This document shows, in pieces, positions 1 through 9,075 of a DNA stretch of 64,000 nucleotides. Positions within the stretch are counted from its first letter, which is position 1; every line of letters starts with the position of its first letter. The position numbers were made by a program, and so were the translations under genes. The stretch is from contig NZ_QBUG01000012.1 of assembly GCF_003058225.1 (NCBI RefSeq), positions 62,001-126,000 on the forward strand, read 5' to 3'. A model generated the notes under the pieces. The model was not told the origin of the DNA and did not search any database. It saw only the letters and a program-made list of their open reading frames with translations. This DNA is from Promicromonospora sp. AC04. GTDB taxonomy: Bacteria > Actinomycetota > Actinomycetes > Actinomycetales > Cellulomonadaceae.

Positions 1-800
1 TCCTCGTCGGTGTAGGCCACCAGGTCGACGCCGCCGTTCTGCGGCACCCGGTCACCCTCGTACGACTCGTTCGGGCGCAGCTCGATGAGCGAGTTGTGCT
101 CCCAGGTCTCCAGGACGTACGGGCCGTTGCCGATCGGGGCCTCGCCGGCCGCCTCCGGGTCCTCGAAGAAGGACTCGGGCAGCGGGTAGAACGCCGAGTA
201 GCCCAGCCGCAGCGGGAAGTCCGACTCCGGCTGCGAGAGCGTCACGGTGAACTCGGTGTCGCTGACGACCTCGAGACCGGACAGCGTCTCGGAGGCAGGC
301 ACCTCGCCCTCCTTGGGCGCGCCCTCGGCGTCCAGCTGGTCCTCCGCGAACTGCACGTCCTCGAAGCCCGCGATCGGCTCGAAGAAGTAGCTCAGGTTCT
401 GCGCGTTGGGCCCGTAGGCGCCGTAGTTCCACGCGTCCACGAAGCTCTGCGCCGTGACCGGCGTGCCGTCCGAGAACGTCCATCCGTCCTTGAGCGTGAC
501 GGTCCAGACCACGTTGTCGTCCGACTCGATCGACTCGGCGACCTCGTTGTGCACGACGCCCTCGGCGTCGTAGTAGACGAGCCCGGCGAAGATGTTGCCG
601 GTGACCTTGGATCCGAAGACCTCGTTGGTCATGGTCGGGATGATCGGGTTCTGCGGCTCACCGTTGCCGACGGTCACGATGCCGGTGCTCGCGCCCTCGG
701 CAGGTGGCTCTTCGCCGCCGCCACCGCCGCAAGCGGTCAGCACGAGCGACGAGGCGAGGGCGAATGCGCCCAGCCCCAAAAGTCGCTTTCGAGGTGTCAC
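1..800 (-). CDS. Peptide ABC transporter substrate-binding lipoprotein (partial)
   Basis: The gene starts at GTG (798-800) behind a strong AGGAGG ribosome site and runs off the left edge, so only about 266 N-terminal residues are present. The product begins with a lipoprotein signal peptide ending LTAC followed by a Gly-rich linker, then a family 5 (OppA/DppA-like) extracellular solute-binding domain. Recognisable pieces are the early NGEPQNPIIPTMT segment, the TVTLKDGWTFSDGTPVTA block and, near the edge, PIGNGPYVLETWEHN. It should be a membrane-anchored receptor for peptides or similar solutes, delivering to a permease encoded further left. The substrate cannot be read from the sequence. Confidence 0.88.
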   Translation of the reverse strand, partial: MTPRKRLLGLGAFALASSLVLTACGGGGGEEPPAEGASTGIVTVGNGEPQNPIIPTMTNEVFGSKVTGNIFAGLVYYDAEGVVHNEVAESIESDDNVVWTVTLKDGWTFSDGTPVTAQSFVDAWNYGAYGPNAQNLSYFFEPIAGFEDVQFAEDQLDAEGAPKEGEVPASETLSGLEVVSDTEFTVTLSQPESDFPLRLGYSAFYPLPESFFEDPEAAGEAPIGNGPYVLETWEHNSLIELRPNESYEGDRVPQNGGVDLVAYTDE

Positions 801-1046
801 GTGTCCTCCTGGGTAGCAGTTCACTCCGGCCCGGCGGACGCCGTCCGGAGCGATGCGGGCGCATCTTTGCACCCCGTGGTATCAGACCTAACGTAGCCGC
901 TCAGCGCAGATGCCGATGACCACTCCGCGAGAAACGCCACCGAGTTGTGACCATCCTGGTATATGGGGGTAACACCAGGTAACAGTTCTGACCAGGTGGT
1001 TCTCACACCCGTAACACGGGCGTGGCAAGGGCCCTCATCAGGAAAT
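801..1046. other. Intergenic region upstream of peptide-binding lipoprotein
   Basis: These 246 bases contain no plausible gene. They must hold the promoter of the leftward lipoprotein gene and the 3' end of the leftward exporter operon. A short inverted repeat (CCCGT-aac-ACGGG, 1008-1020) lies just beyond the exporter stop codon and could be a weak terminator. No convincing -35/-10 pair was assigned. Confidence 0.4.
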
Positions 1047-1763
1047 TCACCCGTTGCCTGAGGCCACCACACGCCCGTCGTGCAGCTCCACCACCCGATC
1101 GGCGCGGGCCATCAGCTCCGGATCGTGCGTGGAGACGACGGCGGCCACGCCGCGCTCGTGCACCACCCGAGCCAGCAGGTCCATCACCACAGCTGCCGTG
1201 CCCGAGTCGAGCTGTCCGGTCGGCTCGTCCGCGAGCAGCACCTCCGGGTCCGCCACCAGCGCGCGGGCGATGCCCACCCGCTGCTGCTGCCCGCCCGACA
1301 GCTCGTACGGCCGCTGCTTCGCGTGCTCCGCCAGCCCGACGGCGTCCAGCGCCTCGGCGACGCGCCGCGAGCGCTCGGCCGCCGGGGTGCGCCGCAGCCG
1401 CAGCGGGACCTCGACGTTCTCCGCCGCCGACAGCACGGGCACCAGCCCGAACGACTGGAACACGTAGCCGATCCGGTCGCGGCGCGCGGCGAGCACTGCC
1501 TTCTCCCCCAGCGCGGTCAGCTCGGCATCACCGAGCCACACGCTGCCCGACGTCGGACGGTCCAGCCCGCCGAGCAGGTTCAGCAGCGTCGTCTTGCCCG
1601 AACCGGACGGGCCGCGCACCACGAGCAGCTCACCCGCGGCCACCTCCAGCGCGGCGTCCGCCAGGGCGCGCACCTCGCCGGCGCCGGTCCCGAACACCCG
1701 CGTGAGGCCCTCGGCGCGCAGGACGGTGCGCGCCGGGGTACGTGTCGAAGCGGTGGTCGTCAT
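1047..1763 (-). CDS. ABC transporter ATP-binding protein, MacB/LolD type
   Basis: A 238-residue ABC ATPase of the small type that powers FtsX/MacB-like permeases. Walker A GPSGSGKT is at 51-58, the Q-loop near VFQSFG (101-106), the signature LSGGQQQR at 155-162, Walker B VLLADE at 175-180 and the switch His at 213. The ATG at 1763 has AGGAGG just upstream and overlaps the stop of the preceding ATPase gene by ATGA, so it is preferred to the longer upstream frame. It is the last gene of a four-gene leftward operon with a second ATPase and two giant permeases. This points to an exporter or extracytoplasmic mechanotransducer rather than an importer. Cargo unknown. Confidence 0.92.
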   Translation of the reverse strand: MTTTASTRTPARTVLRAEGLTRVFGTGAGEVRALADAALEVAAGELLVVRGPSGSGKTTLLNLLGGLDRPTSGSVWLGDAELTALGEKAVLAARRDRIGYVFQSFGLVPVLSAAENVEVPLRLRRTPAAERSRRVAEALDAVGLAEHAKQRPYELSGGQQQRVGIARALVADPEVLLADEPTGQLDSGTAAVVMDLLARVVHERGVAAVVSTHDPELMARADRVVELHDGRVVASGNG

Positions 1764-2782
1764 CGGTCCTCCTCGGGCTGGGTCTCGGCATGCCTGGCCG
1801 CCGGGCTCGGTCCGACCGCCGGGCTCGCGCGAGCCGGGTCGGGCTGGGCCGCGGGGCCCGGCGCCGCCGGCCACACGCCCACGTGGTCCGGCTCCAGCGC
1901 CAGCCGCACCCGGTCGCGCAGGTCGAGGGCGTGGACGAAGTCCTGGGGCAGCTGCATGCGGCCCACCCGGTCGAGCACCGCGAACTCCTCCGACACGTGC
2001 CGTGCCCGCCCGTGCTCGTCGGTCTCGGTGCGCCGCAGCGTCTCCGTGGAGGTACGGCCGTCCCGGATCTGGACGGTGCGCGCTACGTGCTCGGACACCG
2101 TCGGGTCGTGCGTGACGATCAGCGTGGTCACGCCTGTCTCCCGGTTCACGCCGCGCAGGGCCTCCAGCACCTCCACCGAGGTGGCCTCGTCGAGCTCGCC
2201 GGTGGGCTCGTCGGCCAGCAGCACCCGCGGGTTGTTGGCCACCGCGACGGCGATCGCGGTGCGCTGCTGCTCGCCGCCGGACATCTCGCCCGGCCGCCGT
2301 CCGGCCACGTGGCCGACCTCCAGCAGCTCGAGCAGCGCCTCGACGCGCCGAGCGCGCTCGCGCCGGGGCAGCGTGCCCGCCAGCTCCAGCGGGAGCCGCA
2401 CGTTCTCGCTCGCCGTGAGGTACGGCAGCAGGTTGCGCGACGTCTGCTGCCACACGAAACCGACGGTGGACCGCTGGTACCGGACCCGCTCGGCGTGGCC
2501 CATGGTGAGCAGGTCGGTGCCCGCCACCACCGCGGACCCGCCGGTGGGCGTGTCCAGGCCGGACAGGATGGTCAGCAGCGTGGACTTGCCCGACCCGGAC
2601 GCGCCGACGACGGCGACGATCTCCCCCGGGTCGACGATCAGCGTGAGGCCCTGCAGGGCCTGCACCTCGACGCCGTCCGTGGCGAAGATCCGCACCAGGT
2701 CGCCGCACCGGATCTCGCCGCCGCCGGCCGGCTCGGCCGACGCCGGCGCGCCGCCGTCCGTCAGCTCGATGGTCGTGCTCAT
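1760..2782 (-). CDS. ABC ATPase with C-terminal swapped-hairpin-like extension
   Basis: A 340-residue ATPase of the LolD/MacB class. Walker A GASGSGKST is at 60-68, the signature MSGGEQQR at 167-174 and VLLADE ending near 192, followed by PTGELD. The catalytic domain ends near residue 245. About 95 more residues follow: a stretch at 264-305 (FAVLDRVGRMQLPQDF ... VRLALEPDHVGVWP) that resembles an AbrB/SpoVT swapped-hairpin fold, then a disordered Pro/Ala tail. The ATG at 2782 follows GGAGGGAGACCC; another in-frame ATG at 2803 lacks a good ribosome site. It lies 39 bp after the first permease gene and overlaps the next ATPase. It probably pairs with that ATPase as a heterodimer for the two permeases (inference). 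Confidence 0.9.
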   Translation of the reverse strand: MSTTIELTDGGAPASAEPAGGGEIRCGDLVRIFATDGVEVQALQGLTLIVDPGEIVAVVGASGSGKSTLLTILSGLDTPTGGSAVVAGTDLLTMGHAERVRYQRSTVGFVWQQTSRNLLPYLTASENVRLPLELAGTLPRRERARRVEALLELLEVGHVAGRRPGEMSGGEQQRTAIAVAVANNPRVLLADEPTGELDEATSVEVLEALRGVNRETGVTTLIVTHDPTVSEHVARTVQIRDGRTSTETLRRTETDEHGRARHVSEEFAVLDRVGRMQLPQDFVHALDLRDRVRLALEPDHVGVWPAAPGPAAQPDPARASPAVGPSPAARHAETQPEEDR

Positions 2783-2821
2783 CGGGTCTCCCTCCGAACG
2801 CATGGGTCCGCGGTAGTCATG

Positions 2822-5665
2822 TCAGTCATTGCTGCCCATCCGGAGCTGGGCGGCGACCTCGCCGCGCCGGCTCAGTGCCGCGGCGACGCCCACCGCGGCC
2901 AGCACCACCACGACGAACCCGGCGGCGGCCGCGCCCAGCAGCAACGGGTCGTACTGCGCATCGGGCTGGACGGCGCCGCCGGTCAGGGCCGTGACGTCCA
3001 CGGCGGCCAGCACCAGCGACGGCACGGCCACGCCGAGCACGGCACCCACCACGAGCGCCACCACCGCCCACGGCCCGATCTCCCATCCGACCAGCCCGCG
3101 CCCCTGACGGGGCGACAGGCCCAGGGTCTGCAGCACGGCGAGCAGCCGGGCTCGTGCGGGCGCGGCGAGCATCAGCGTCATCACCACGGCGGCGGCGCAC
3201 AGGAGCCCCGCGAGCAGCACGGCCAGCACGAAGGCGATGGCCAGCCCGCCGGAGACCGGCGCAGCGAGCATGGCGTCGGCCTCCTGGTCCGGATCCTCCA
3301 CTACCGACGACGGCAGCAGCCGCGATATCTCGGCTGTCACCGCGGTGCGGTCGGCGTCGTCGGCCAGGCCCACGAGCGCGAGCCGCGCGTAGGGCCGGTC
3401 GCCCGTGGCCGCGGCGAGGCGGTCGACGTCGGCGAGGACGAGCGCCCGGCTCGCGGGCAGTCCGGGCAGCTCGTCGACCACATCGACGACGCGGACCGGC
3501 ACGCTGCCCTCCTGCGTCACGAGGGTGCCGCCCGTGCTCCCGGGACCGATCCCGGGGCCGGCCGCGGCGCTGGTGAGGATCACCGGCACTGCGTCGTCCG
3601 GCCCGCTCGAGCCGCCCGGCCCGACCAGATCGGCCGGCGTCTCGGGGGCGCCGGCCACGTCCTCCTGGGCGACGGCCAGCTCGGCCGCGTCCACCGTGTA
3701 GACCTCCGCGCGGAGCGACGACGCCTCGTCCTGCAGCACACCGTCGCCCACCGCGCCGACCGGCGTCACAGCGGAGACCCCGTCGAGCGCGGCGATCTGC
3801 TCCGCCGTCGGCTCGTCGACGATCGGGCCGGAGATGCGCAGGTCGGCACCGGTGGCTCGCCACGCCTCGCGGACCACGCCGCCCGAGACGGTGGAGTACA
3901 GCACCGCGGAGGTCGCCGCGACGGCCACGGCCAGCACGAGCGCGACCGCCGGGACGGGGCCGCCGGCGGGGTCGCGCGTGGCCCGCGCGGCGCCGAGGAA
4001 CGGGACCAGGTCGCGCCGCGGTGCGAGCGCGCGCTCGACCGCGAGCGCGAGCCACGGGTACGCGCGCACGGCGAGCAGGGTGAGTGCGAGGGAGACCAGC
4101 AGAGGAGCCGCGGCCACCAGCGGGTCGACGCCGGAGCCCGCACCCGAGCCCGCCACGACCCCGCGCGAGAGCAGCAGCCAGGTCGCGAGCGCCGCGCCCG
4201 CGACGACGAGCACCTCAAGCATCCAGCGCACGCGGCTGCGCGAGCGGGGCGCGAGGTCCGCCCGGGTGGCCCGCAGGCCGGCGGGCGAGGTGGCGAGCGC
4301 GAGGGCGACCGCGGGGGCAAGGCCCGCTGCGAGGGCGAGCGCGACCTGGCCGGTGGTGACGGGTGCGTCCATGCCGACGCCGGCCGAGAGGGCGAGCCCT
4401 GCCGCGAACCCGGCTGCCGCGGACCCGAGCCCCACGACGAGGCCCTCGCCGCCCATGAGCAGGCGCACCTGGGTACCGGACGCCCCGCGGGCGCGCAGCA
4501 GGGCGAGCGCCGAGCGCCTGCGGTCGACCACGAGCCGCGCGCCCAGGGCCAGCACGGCGACGGTGGCGCCGAGCGGCCCGACGGCGAGGACCGCGACTAT
4601 CGCGTCGACGCCGGTGCGCTGTGCGAGCAGGCGCTCCAGGATCTCGCTGAGGCGGCTGCTCGGCCGCAGCTGCATCGGCGTGGGGTCGTCGGGCACGGCC
4701 GCGACGAGGAACGTCTTGGCGGACTGGCCGTTGATCTGGGACAGGAGCACCGGCACGTCGGCGGCCGTCACGCCGTCGGTGCTCACCGGGTACCAGATGC
4801 GGGTCTCGGCCATGCCGAGCGTCAGCGGCGTGATCATCGCCGGGTCCACGTAGGCGGTGGCGGTGGCGAGCAGCCCTCGGTTCGGGTCGGCGATCACGGA
4901 GGCCCTGGCTCCCAGGGCGTGGTGCAGCCAGTAGTCGGCGTCCGGGTCGCCGGTCTCGAAGATGCCGGTCACGACGAGGGTCGGATAGCGGTCGGCCAGG
5001 GCGACGACGCCCGAGCCGGAGAGGTTGTCGTACGTGCCGCCGAGCTCCCAGCCGTACGCGTCCGCGACGGCGCGCGACACGGCCACCTCGAACGACGGGG
5101 CCTGCTCCGAGGGGTGTCCCAGGAACTGCTCCTCGTGCCCGAACACGGGTGCCGTCGTCGCGGCGGGCCAGCGCCCCTCGACGAGCTCGGTGTGCTCGCC
5201 CAGGTCGGTGGCGGAGCGGAGGAAGACCTTGGCCTCGGCCAGCTCGGAGCTGGGCACGGGTTCGGTGTACGCGGTGTCGGTCGAGGTCACGTGGAAGCGC
5301 GGCGCGCCCATCACCGAGCGCAGCGGCTCGGGAGTCTCTGCGCGCACGGTGTCCAGGTTCGCGAGGAACTGGGCCCAGTTCGGCTCTGCGGGCACGCCGC
5401 TCCCGGCGCTGCCCGGATCGTAGAACCCGCCGCCCGGCGGCACGCCGGGAACCGCTCCCACCACCGAGATCACGTCGCGAGCGAGGCCCGTCGCGGCCGC
5501 CGTCTCGTAGGCCACCTGGTCCGCGTGCATGGTCGCTACGGCACGCGGCGCCGTCGACAGCACGCCGGCGGCGAGGAACGCGACCACGCCGAGCGTCGCC
5601 GTCGCGCCCCAGGACGTGCGCAGCTGCCGCCGCGCGAGCAGGCCCAGCCCGGACAGCGCTCCCAT
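2822..5665 (-). CDS. FtsX-type ABC transporter permease (947 aa)
   Basis: A large membrane protein with an N-terminal transmembrane helix (about residues 15-40) and a long extracytoplasmic domain of some 340 residues. A first helix cluster with an arginine-rich cytoplasmic loop follows, then a second extracytoplasmic domain and a C-terminal helix bundle typical of FtsX permeases. The cytoplasmic segments RRRSALALLRARGASGTQVR and ARARLLAVLQTLGLSPRQGR are the coupling elements expected to contact the ATPases. Its ATG at 5665 follows CGAGGAGGTGCGCTG and shares one base with the stop codon of the upstream permease. Two FtsX units in one chain suggest a pseudo-dimeric permease. Substrate unknown. 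Confidence 0.87.
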   Translation of the reverse strand: MGALSGLGLLARRQLRTSWGATATLGVVAFLAAGVLSTAPRAVATMHADQVAYETAAATGLARDVISVVGAVPGVPPGGGFYDPGSAGSGVPAEPNWAQFLANLDTVRAETPEPLRSVMGAPRFHVTSTDTAYTEPVPSSELAEAKVFLRSATDLGEHTELVEGRWPAATTAPVFGHEEQFLGHPSEQAPSFEVAVSRAVADAYGWELGGTYDNLSGSGVVALADRYPTLVVTGIFETGDPDADYWLHHALGARASVIADPNRGLLATATAYVDPAMITPLTLGMAETRIWYPVSTDGVTAADVPVLLSQINGQSAKTFLVAAVPDDPTPMQLRPSSRLSEILERLLAQRTGVDAIVAVLAVGPLGATVAVLALGARLVVDRRRSALALLRARGASGTQVRLLMGGEGLVVGLGSAAAGFAAGLALSAGVGMDAPVTTGQVALALAAGLAPAVALALATSPAGLRATRADLAPRSRSRVRWMLEVLVVAGAALATWLLLSRGVVAGSGAGSGVDPLVAAAPLLVSLALTLLAVRAYPWLALAVERALAPRRDLVPFLGAARATRDPAGGPVPAVALVLAVAVAATSAVLYSTVSGGVVREAWRATGADLRISGPIVDEPTAEQIAALDGVSAVTPVGAVGDGVLQDEASSLRAEVYTVDAAELAVAQEDVAGAPETPADLVGPGGSSGPDDAVPVILTSAAAGPGIGPGSTGGTLVTQEGSVPVRVVDVVDELPGLPASRALVLADVDRLAAATGDRPYARLALVGLADDADRTAVTAEISRLLPSSVVEDPDQEADAMLAAPVSGGLAIAFVLAVLLAGLLCAAAVVMTLMLAAPARARLLAVLQTLGLSPRQGRGLVGWEIGPWAVVALVVGAVLGVAVPSLVLAAVDVTALTGGAVQPDAQYDPLLLGAAAAGFVVVVLAAVGVAAALSRRGEVAAQLRMGSND

Positions 5666-8600
5666 CAGCGCACCTCCTCGCGGTAGGCGGTGTCGCGGGC
5701 CTGCGCGGCCACGCGCCCGCCCACCCCGATCGCGACCAGCACGAGCCCGGCCACGGCGGCGGCGAGCACCAGGCCGGTCCCCCCGGTCTCGAGGACGAAC
5801 CGCGCAGGTGGTGCGGCGTCGATCCCGGTGAGCGTCGCGGCGGCCAGGCCGCCCACGGCCAGCCGAGCCACGCCCCACCCGGCGACCGCGCCCACGGCGA
5901 GCGCCACCACGCCGACGGCGATCAGCTCGGCGGCCCGGGCCCGGCCCTGCGCCACGGGACCGAGCCCGACGGCGCGCAGCACGACCACCTCGCCGCGCCG
6001 CTCGCGCAGGGTCGCCACCGCGACCGCGAGCACGCCCGCCAGCGCGAGCACCGTCGCGCCGGCCGCGGCGAGCCAGAACGAGACCCGCACCGGCACAGCG
6101 GTGTCCGTCGAGCCGTAGCCCGGGGTCGTGACGGTCGGCTGCTCCCGGCTGCTCTCCCCCGTGGCCTCGGCCACGGCCGTCGCCTCGCGGGCCAGGCGGG
6201 CCACGGCTCGTGCAGGGGCAGCAGGGCCGGGCCGGCCCGCCGCGAGCCAGACCTCGCTCGTGAGCACCGGGTCGCTCACCTCGCGCACGAGCGCGGCGGC
6301 GAGCGCCCCGCGGTCCAGCAGCACTGCGTACGGCTCGAGCGCCCCGGGCACCGTGCCCGACGACGCCACGGCGACCACCGGCAGCCGGGTCCCGCCGAGC
6401 GTCAGCTCGAAGGTGTCGTCCGGGGCGATGTCCAGCGCGCTGACCAGCGACGACGAGGCCAGCAGTGGGACGGGGGCGGGGTCCGGGGTGGTCAGGAGGC
6501 GGAGCCTGCTCGCCCCGGCCGCGCCGTCGCCGAGCGGCATCGTGAACTCGGCCTCGCCCTCGGTCAGCTCCAGGCCGTCGGGCCCGTCGAGGGTCTCCGA
6601 GCGCGTCCACTCCGGCTGCTCCACCGGCTCTCCGCCCGCCGTGAGGCTCTGCACGGACAGCGTCACCTCCGCCATCGACCATCCGGGGCTCGTGTCGACG
6701 TCGAGGGCGGCGACCCGCCACGACTGGCCCTCCGGTGGCGCCGGCACCTCGCCGGTCAGGTCGTGCGTTGTCGTGTCCGCGCCGAGGGTGTTGCCGGACC
6801 CGTCGCCCTCTGTGACCTGTCCAAGGCCCACGGTGGCGAGCGTCCCGTCGGGCGCGGCGAGCACGAGGGACAGGTCCAGCTCGTGCACGGGTGCACCGGC
6901 GGGCAGGAGCATCTCGACGGTCTGGCGGATCCGGCCGCTCACGGTGATGCCGACGTCGCGGGCGCCGTCGGGCAGGGCGGGGGCCGCGGCGAAGACGTCG
7001 CTCGCCAGGTCGTCGGCCACCTGCTCGACGTCGAGCACCTCCCCCGGTGCGCGCACCACCTGGGGCACCGCCGCAGCGGGCAGTGCCAGCATCGTGACCG
7101 GACGGCCGTCGGAGTAGCCGGTCCCGTACAGCGCGGGCGCGGCAGCGACGGCGGCGCTGCCCGGACCCGAGCCGCCCGACAGATACGGCGCGGGGTCGAG
7201 CTGCCCGCTCTCGGGCGCCGTGACCCGCACGTCCGCGCCGTTGGCGAGCACGTCGACGTCGGCCCGCAGGCGCTCCGCCGTGCCCGTGTACCCGCCGGCC
7301 AGGGTCGCCGCCCCGCCGGCGAGCACCAGCAGGACGACCGGCACCACGTACACGACGATCCGGCGGGCCACCTGCCGCGCCGCCAGCGACCCGACGACGC
7401 CGCGCGACCGGCCGGCGAGCCCCGCCCAGAGCCGTGTGGCCGGGCCGAGCACCGCCATCGCCGCCACCGCGAGCGCGGCGAGCGCGAGGGCGGGCGCGGC
7501 GGCCGCCGTCGGGTCGGTGCGCGGGCCGTCCGGCGTGGTCAGGAGGGGCGAGCCGTAGCGCAGCAGCTGGGTCGTGCTCACCGCGGCGGCGGCGACCGTC
7601 AGCACCACCGTGCCGAGGGCCGCGGCCTGCCGCACCCGCCCCGAGCGGTCGGTCACCTGCCGCCGCACCGCCGCCCGCGCCTGCAGCGCCGCGACCACCA
7701 CGAGCGTCGCGGTCGCCACCACGGCGACCGCGAGCGCCACGGCCAGGGGCGTCACCGCGGAGACCGCCGCTCCGGCGTCGGCCCGGGCGACGATCCGCAG
7801 CGCTGTCCAGGCGGCTGCCCCGCCCGCCGCCGCGGCGGTCAGCGCGAGCAGCGCGCCCTCCGCGAGGGCAGCGACGGTCACGGTCCCGGGCGCGGCGCCG
7901 CGCGAGACCAGGAGCGCGACCTCGCCCTCCCGGGTCGCGGCCAGCAGGCGTGCCATCTGCACCAGCGCGACCAGGCCCACGAGGGCCAGCAGGCACAGCG
8001 GCACCAGCGCGACGGCGTCCGCGGCTCGCAGCGCGGCCCCCAGGTCGGCGGCCGTCACGTCCAGCGTGCCGGCGATGGTCAGCCCGCGGGGCGCGATGTC
8101 GGTGTCCTCCCCCAGGATGCGCTCGGCCTCGCCGGTGAGCGCCGCCAGGGCGGGCAGCTCAGCGGGGGTGAGCACGGCGCCGTCGGGCACCACTGTCCAG
8201 CGGGCGAACGGGTCGGTGTCCAGGCCGGCGACGACCTCCTGGCTGACCACGAACGGGCCCGGGTAGGCGCCGTCCGACCCGGTGAGCACCAGGGGGTCGC
8301 CGAGCCAGACCGCGTCGTCAGGGTCCGTGACGCGCCATGTCGCGGCGATGGTGACGGGCGTGCCGGTGGCCGTGGGTTCGTCGGGATCGACGCCGAGGCG
8401 GACCGTGTCGCCGACCGCCAGCCCGGCGGCCCGCGCGGCGTCGGCCTGCACTGCCGCATCGGAGGCGCCGACCGGCCAGGCGCCGTCGACCAGGGTGACG
8501 CCGTCCGCGCCCGCGCCGGCCAGCGTGTCCGCACGCGACGGCGCGGGCAGGAGAGCCACCGACCAGCGGCCCAGGTCCTGCCCTTTGGCACCGGTCGTGT

Positions 8601-8913
8601 ACTGCGGTTCGGTCCGCACGTCGTACGCGACGTGGTGCGGCACGCCGTCGAGCAGCTCCGCGAGCACCTGCTGGACGCGCGCGTCCTGGGCCTCGGCCGC
8701 AGCGCCGTCGGCGAGGCGGGTCGCGAGCTGGACCGCCCGGCCCGACGGCTCGGCCGCGGCCAGCCCGTCGCGGGCGCCCGCCGTGGCGGCCGCCTGCGTC
8801 CAGCCGACGGTCACGCCCAGGGCACCGGTCAGCACCGCGACGAGCAGCCAGACGAGCGCGAGCAGCCCGCGGTGCGCCGTGGACCGGCGGGCAAGGAGGG
8901 TGGCTCGACTCAC
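5665..8913 (-). CDS. FtsX-type ABC transporter permease (1082 aa)
   Basis: First gene of the exporter operon. It encodes a second giant FtsX-family permease: an N-terminal helix (LLALVWLLVAVLTGALGVTVG), an extracytoplasmic domain to about residue 300, a helix cluster with the cytoplasmic loop REGEVALLVSRGAAPGTVT, a second extracytoplasmic domain, and a final FtsX unit with the loop RERRGEVVVLRAVGLGP. The GTG start at 8913 has no ribosome site. A TAGTTT hexamer ends 6 nt upstream, so the transcript is probably leaderless. With the 947-residue permease and the two ATPases it makes a complete four-component system. No dedicated binding protein or sensor kinase is adjacent, so its cargo stays open. 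Confidence 0.87.
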   Translation of the reverse strand: MSRATLLARRSTAHRGLLALVWLLVAVLTGALGVTVGWTQAAATAGARDGLAAAEPSGRAVQLATRLADGAAAEAQDARVQQVLAELLDGVPHHVAYDVRTEPQYTTGAKGQDLGRWSVALLPAPSRADTLAGAGADGVTLVDGAWPVGASDAAVQADAARAAGLAVGDTVRLGVDPDEPTATGTPVTIAATWRVTDPDDAVWLGDPLVLTGSDGAYPGPFVVSQEVVAGLDTDPFARWTVVPDGAVLTPAELPALAALTGEAERILGEDTDIAPRGLTIAGTLDVTAADLGAALRAADAVALVPLCLLALVGLVALVQMARLLAATREGEVALLVSRGAAPGTVTVAALAEGALLALTAAAAGGAAAWTALRIVARADAGAAVSAVTPLAVALAVAVVATATLVVVAALQARAAVRRQVTDRSGRVRQAAALGTVVLTVAAAAVSTTQLLRYGSPLLTTPDGPRTDPTAAAAPALALAALAVAAMAVLGPATRLWAGLAGRSRGVVGSLAARQVARRIVVYVVPVVLLVLAGGAATLAGGYTGTAERLRADVDVLANGADVRVTAPESGQLDPAPYLSGGSGPGSAAVAAAPALYGTGYSDGRPVTMLALPAAAVPQVVRAPGEVLDVEQVADDLASDVFAAAPALPDGARDVGITVSGRIRQTVEMLLPAGAPVHELDLSLVLAAPDGTLATVGLGQVTEGDGSGNTLGADTTTHDLTGEVPAPPEGQSWRVAALDVDTSPGWSMAEVTLSVQSLTAGGEPVEQPEWTRSETLDGPDGLELTEGEAEFTMPLGDGAAGASRLRLLTTPDPAPVPLLASSSLVSALDIAPDDTFELTLGGTRLPVVAVASSGTVPGALEPYAVLLDRGALAAALVREVSDPVLTSEVWLAAGRPGPAAPARAVARLAREATAVAEATGESSREQPTVTTPGYGSTDTAVPVRVSFWLAAAGATVLALAGVLAVAVATLRERRGEVVVLRAVGLGPVAQGRARAAELIAVGVVALAVGAVAGWGVARLAVGGLAAATLTGIDAAPPARFVLETGGTGLVLAAAVAGLVLVAIGVGGRVAAQARDTAYREEVR

Positions 8914-8919
8914 GCAGCC

Positions 8920-8925
8920 AAACTA
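8920..8925 (-). promoter_or_regulatory. Putative -10 element of leaderless exporter operon
   Basis: TAGTTT (TANNNT type) on the minus strand, separated by exactly 6 nt from the GTG start at 8913. There is no Shine-Dalgarno sequence, which is the usual arrangement of leaderless actinobacterial transcripts. Confidence 0.5.
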
Positions 8926-9002
8926 GCCGTGCCCTGTGACACTCACGACGAAACTAACGACGCCCAGGGCAACAATCCGGTCACGCCCCCGTCGGGCCCG
9001 CC

Positions 9003-9068
9003 GAGGTAGAACCAGGGCGAGATAGAACCCGGGAGTGCTCGGGTTCTTTCTCGCCCTGGTTCTATCTC
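9003..9068. terminator. Long hairpin after citrate synthase gene
   Basis: Arms at 9007-9031 and 9040-9064 are complementary at 24 of 25 positions around an 8-nt loop, and pairing continues outward to 9003/9068 with one G-U pair. It lies 8 bp beyond the gltA stop and 90 bp upstream of the exporter operon start. It probably terminates gltA transcription. The outer part of the arm (TTCTCGCCCTGGT) recurs at the edge of the palindrome near 29.7 kb. Confidence 0.7.
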
Positions 9069-9075
9069 GCGGAGC

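Noticed and set aside
1742-9009. Very long plus-strand frames across the exporter operon (1742-5686 and 5149-9009)
   Set aside because: Third-position GC bias of the minus-strand genes removes stops on the other strand; the products are Arg/Gly/His-rich and protein-unlike.
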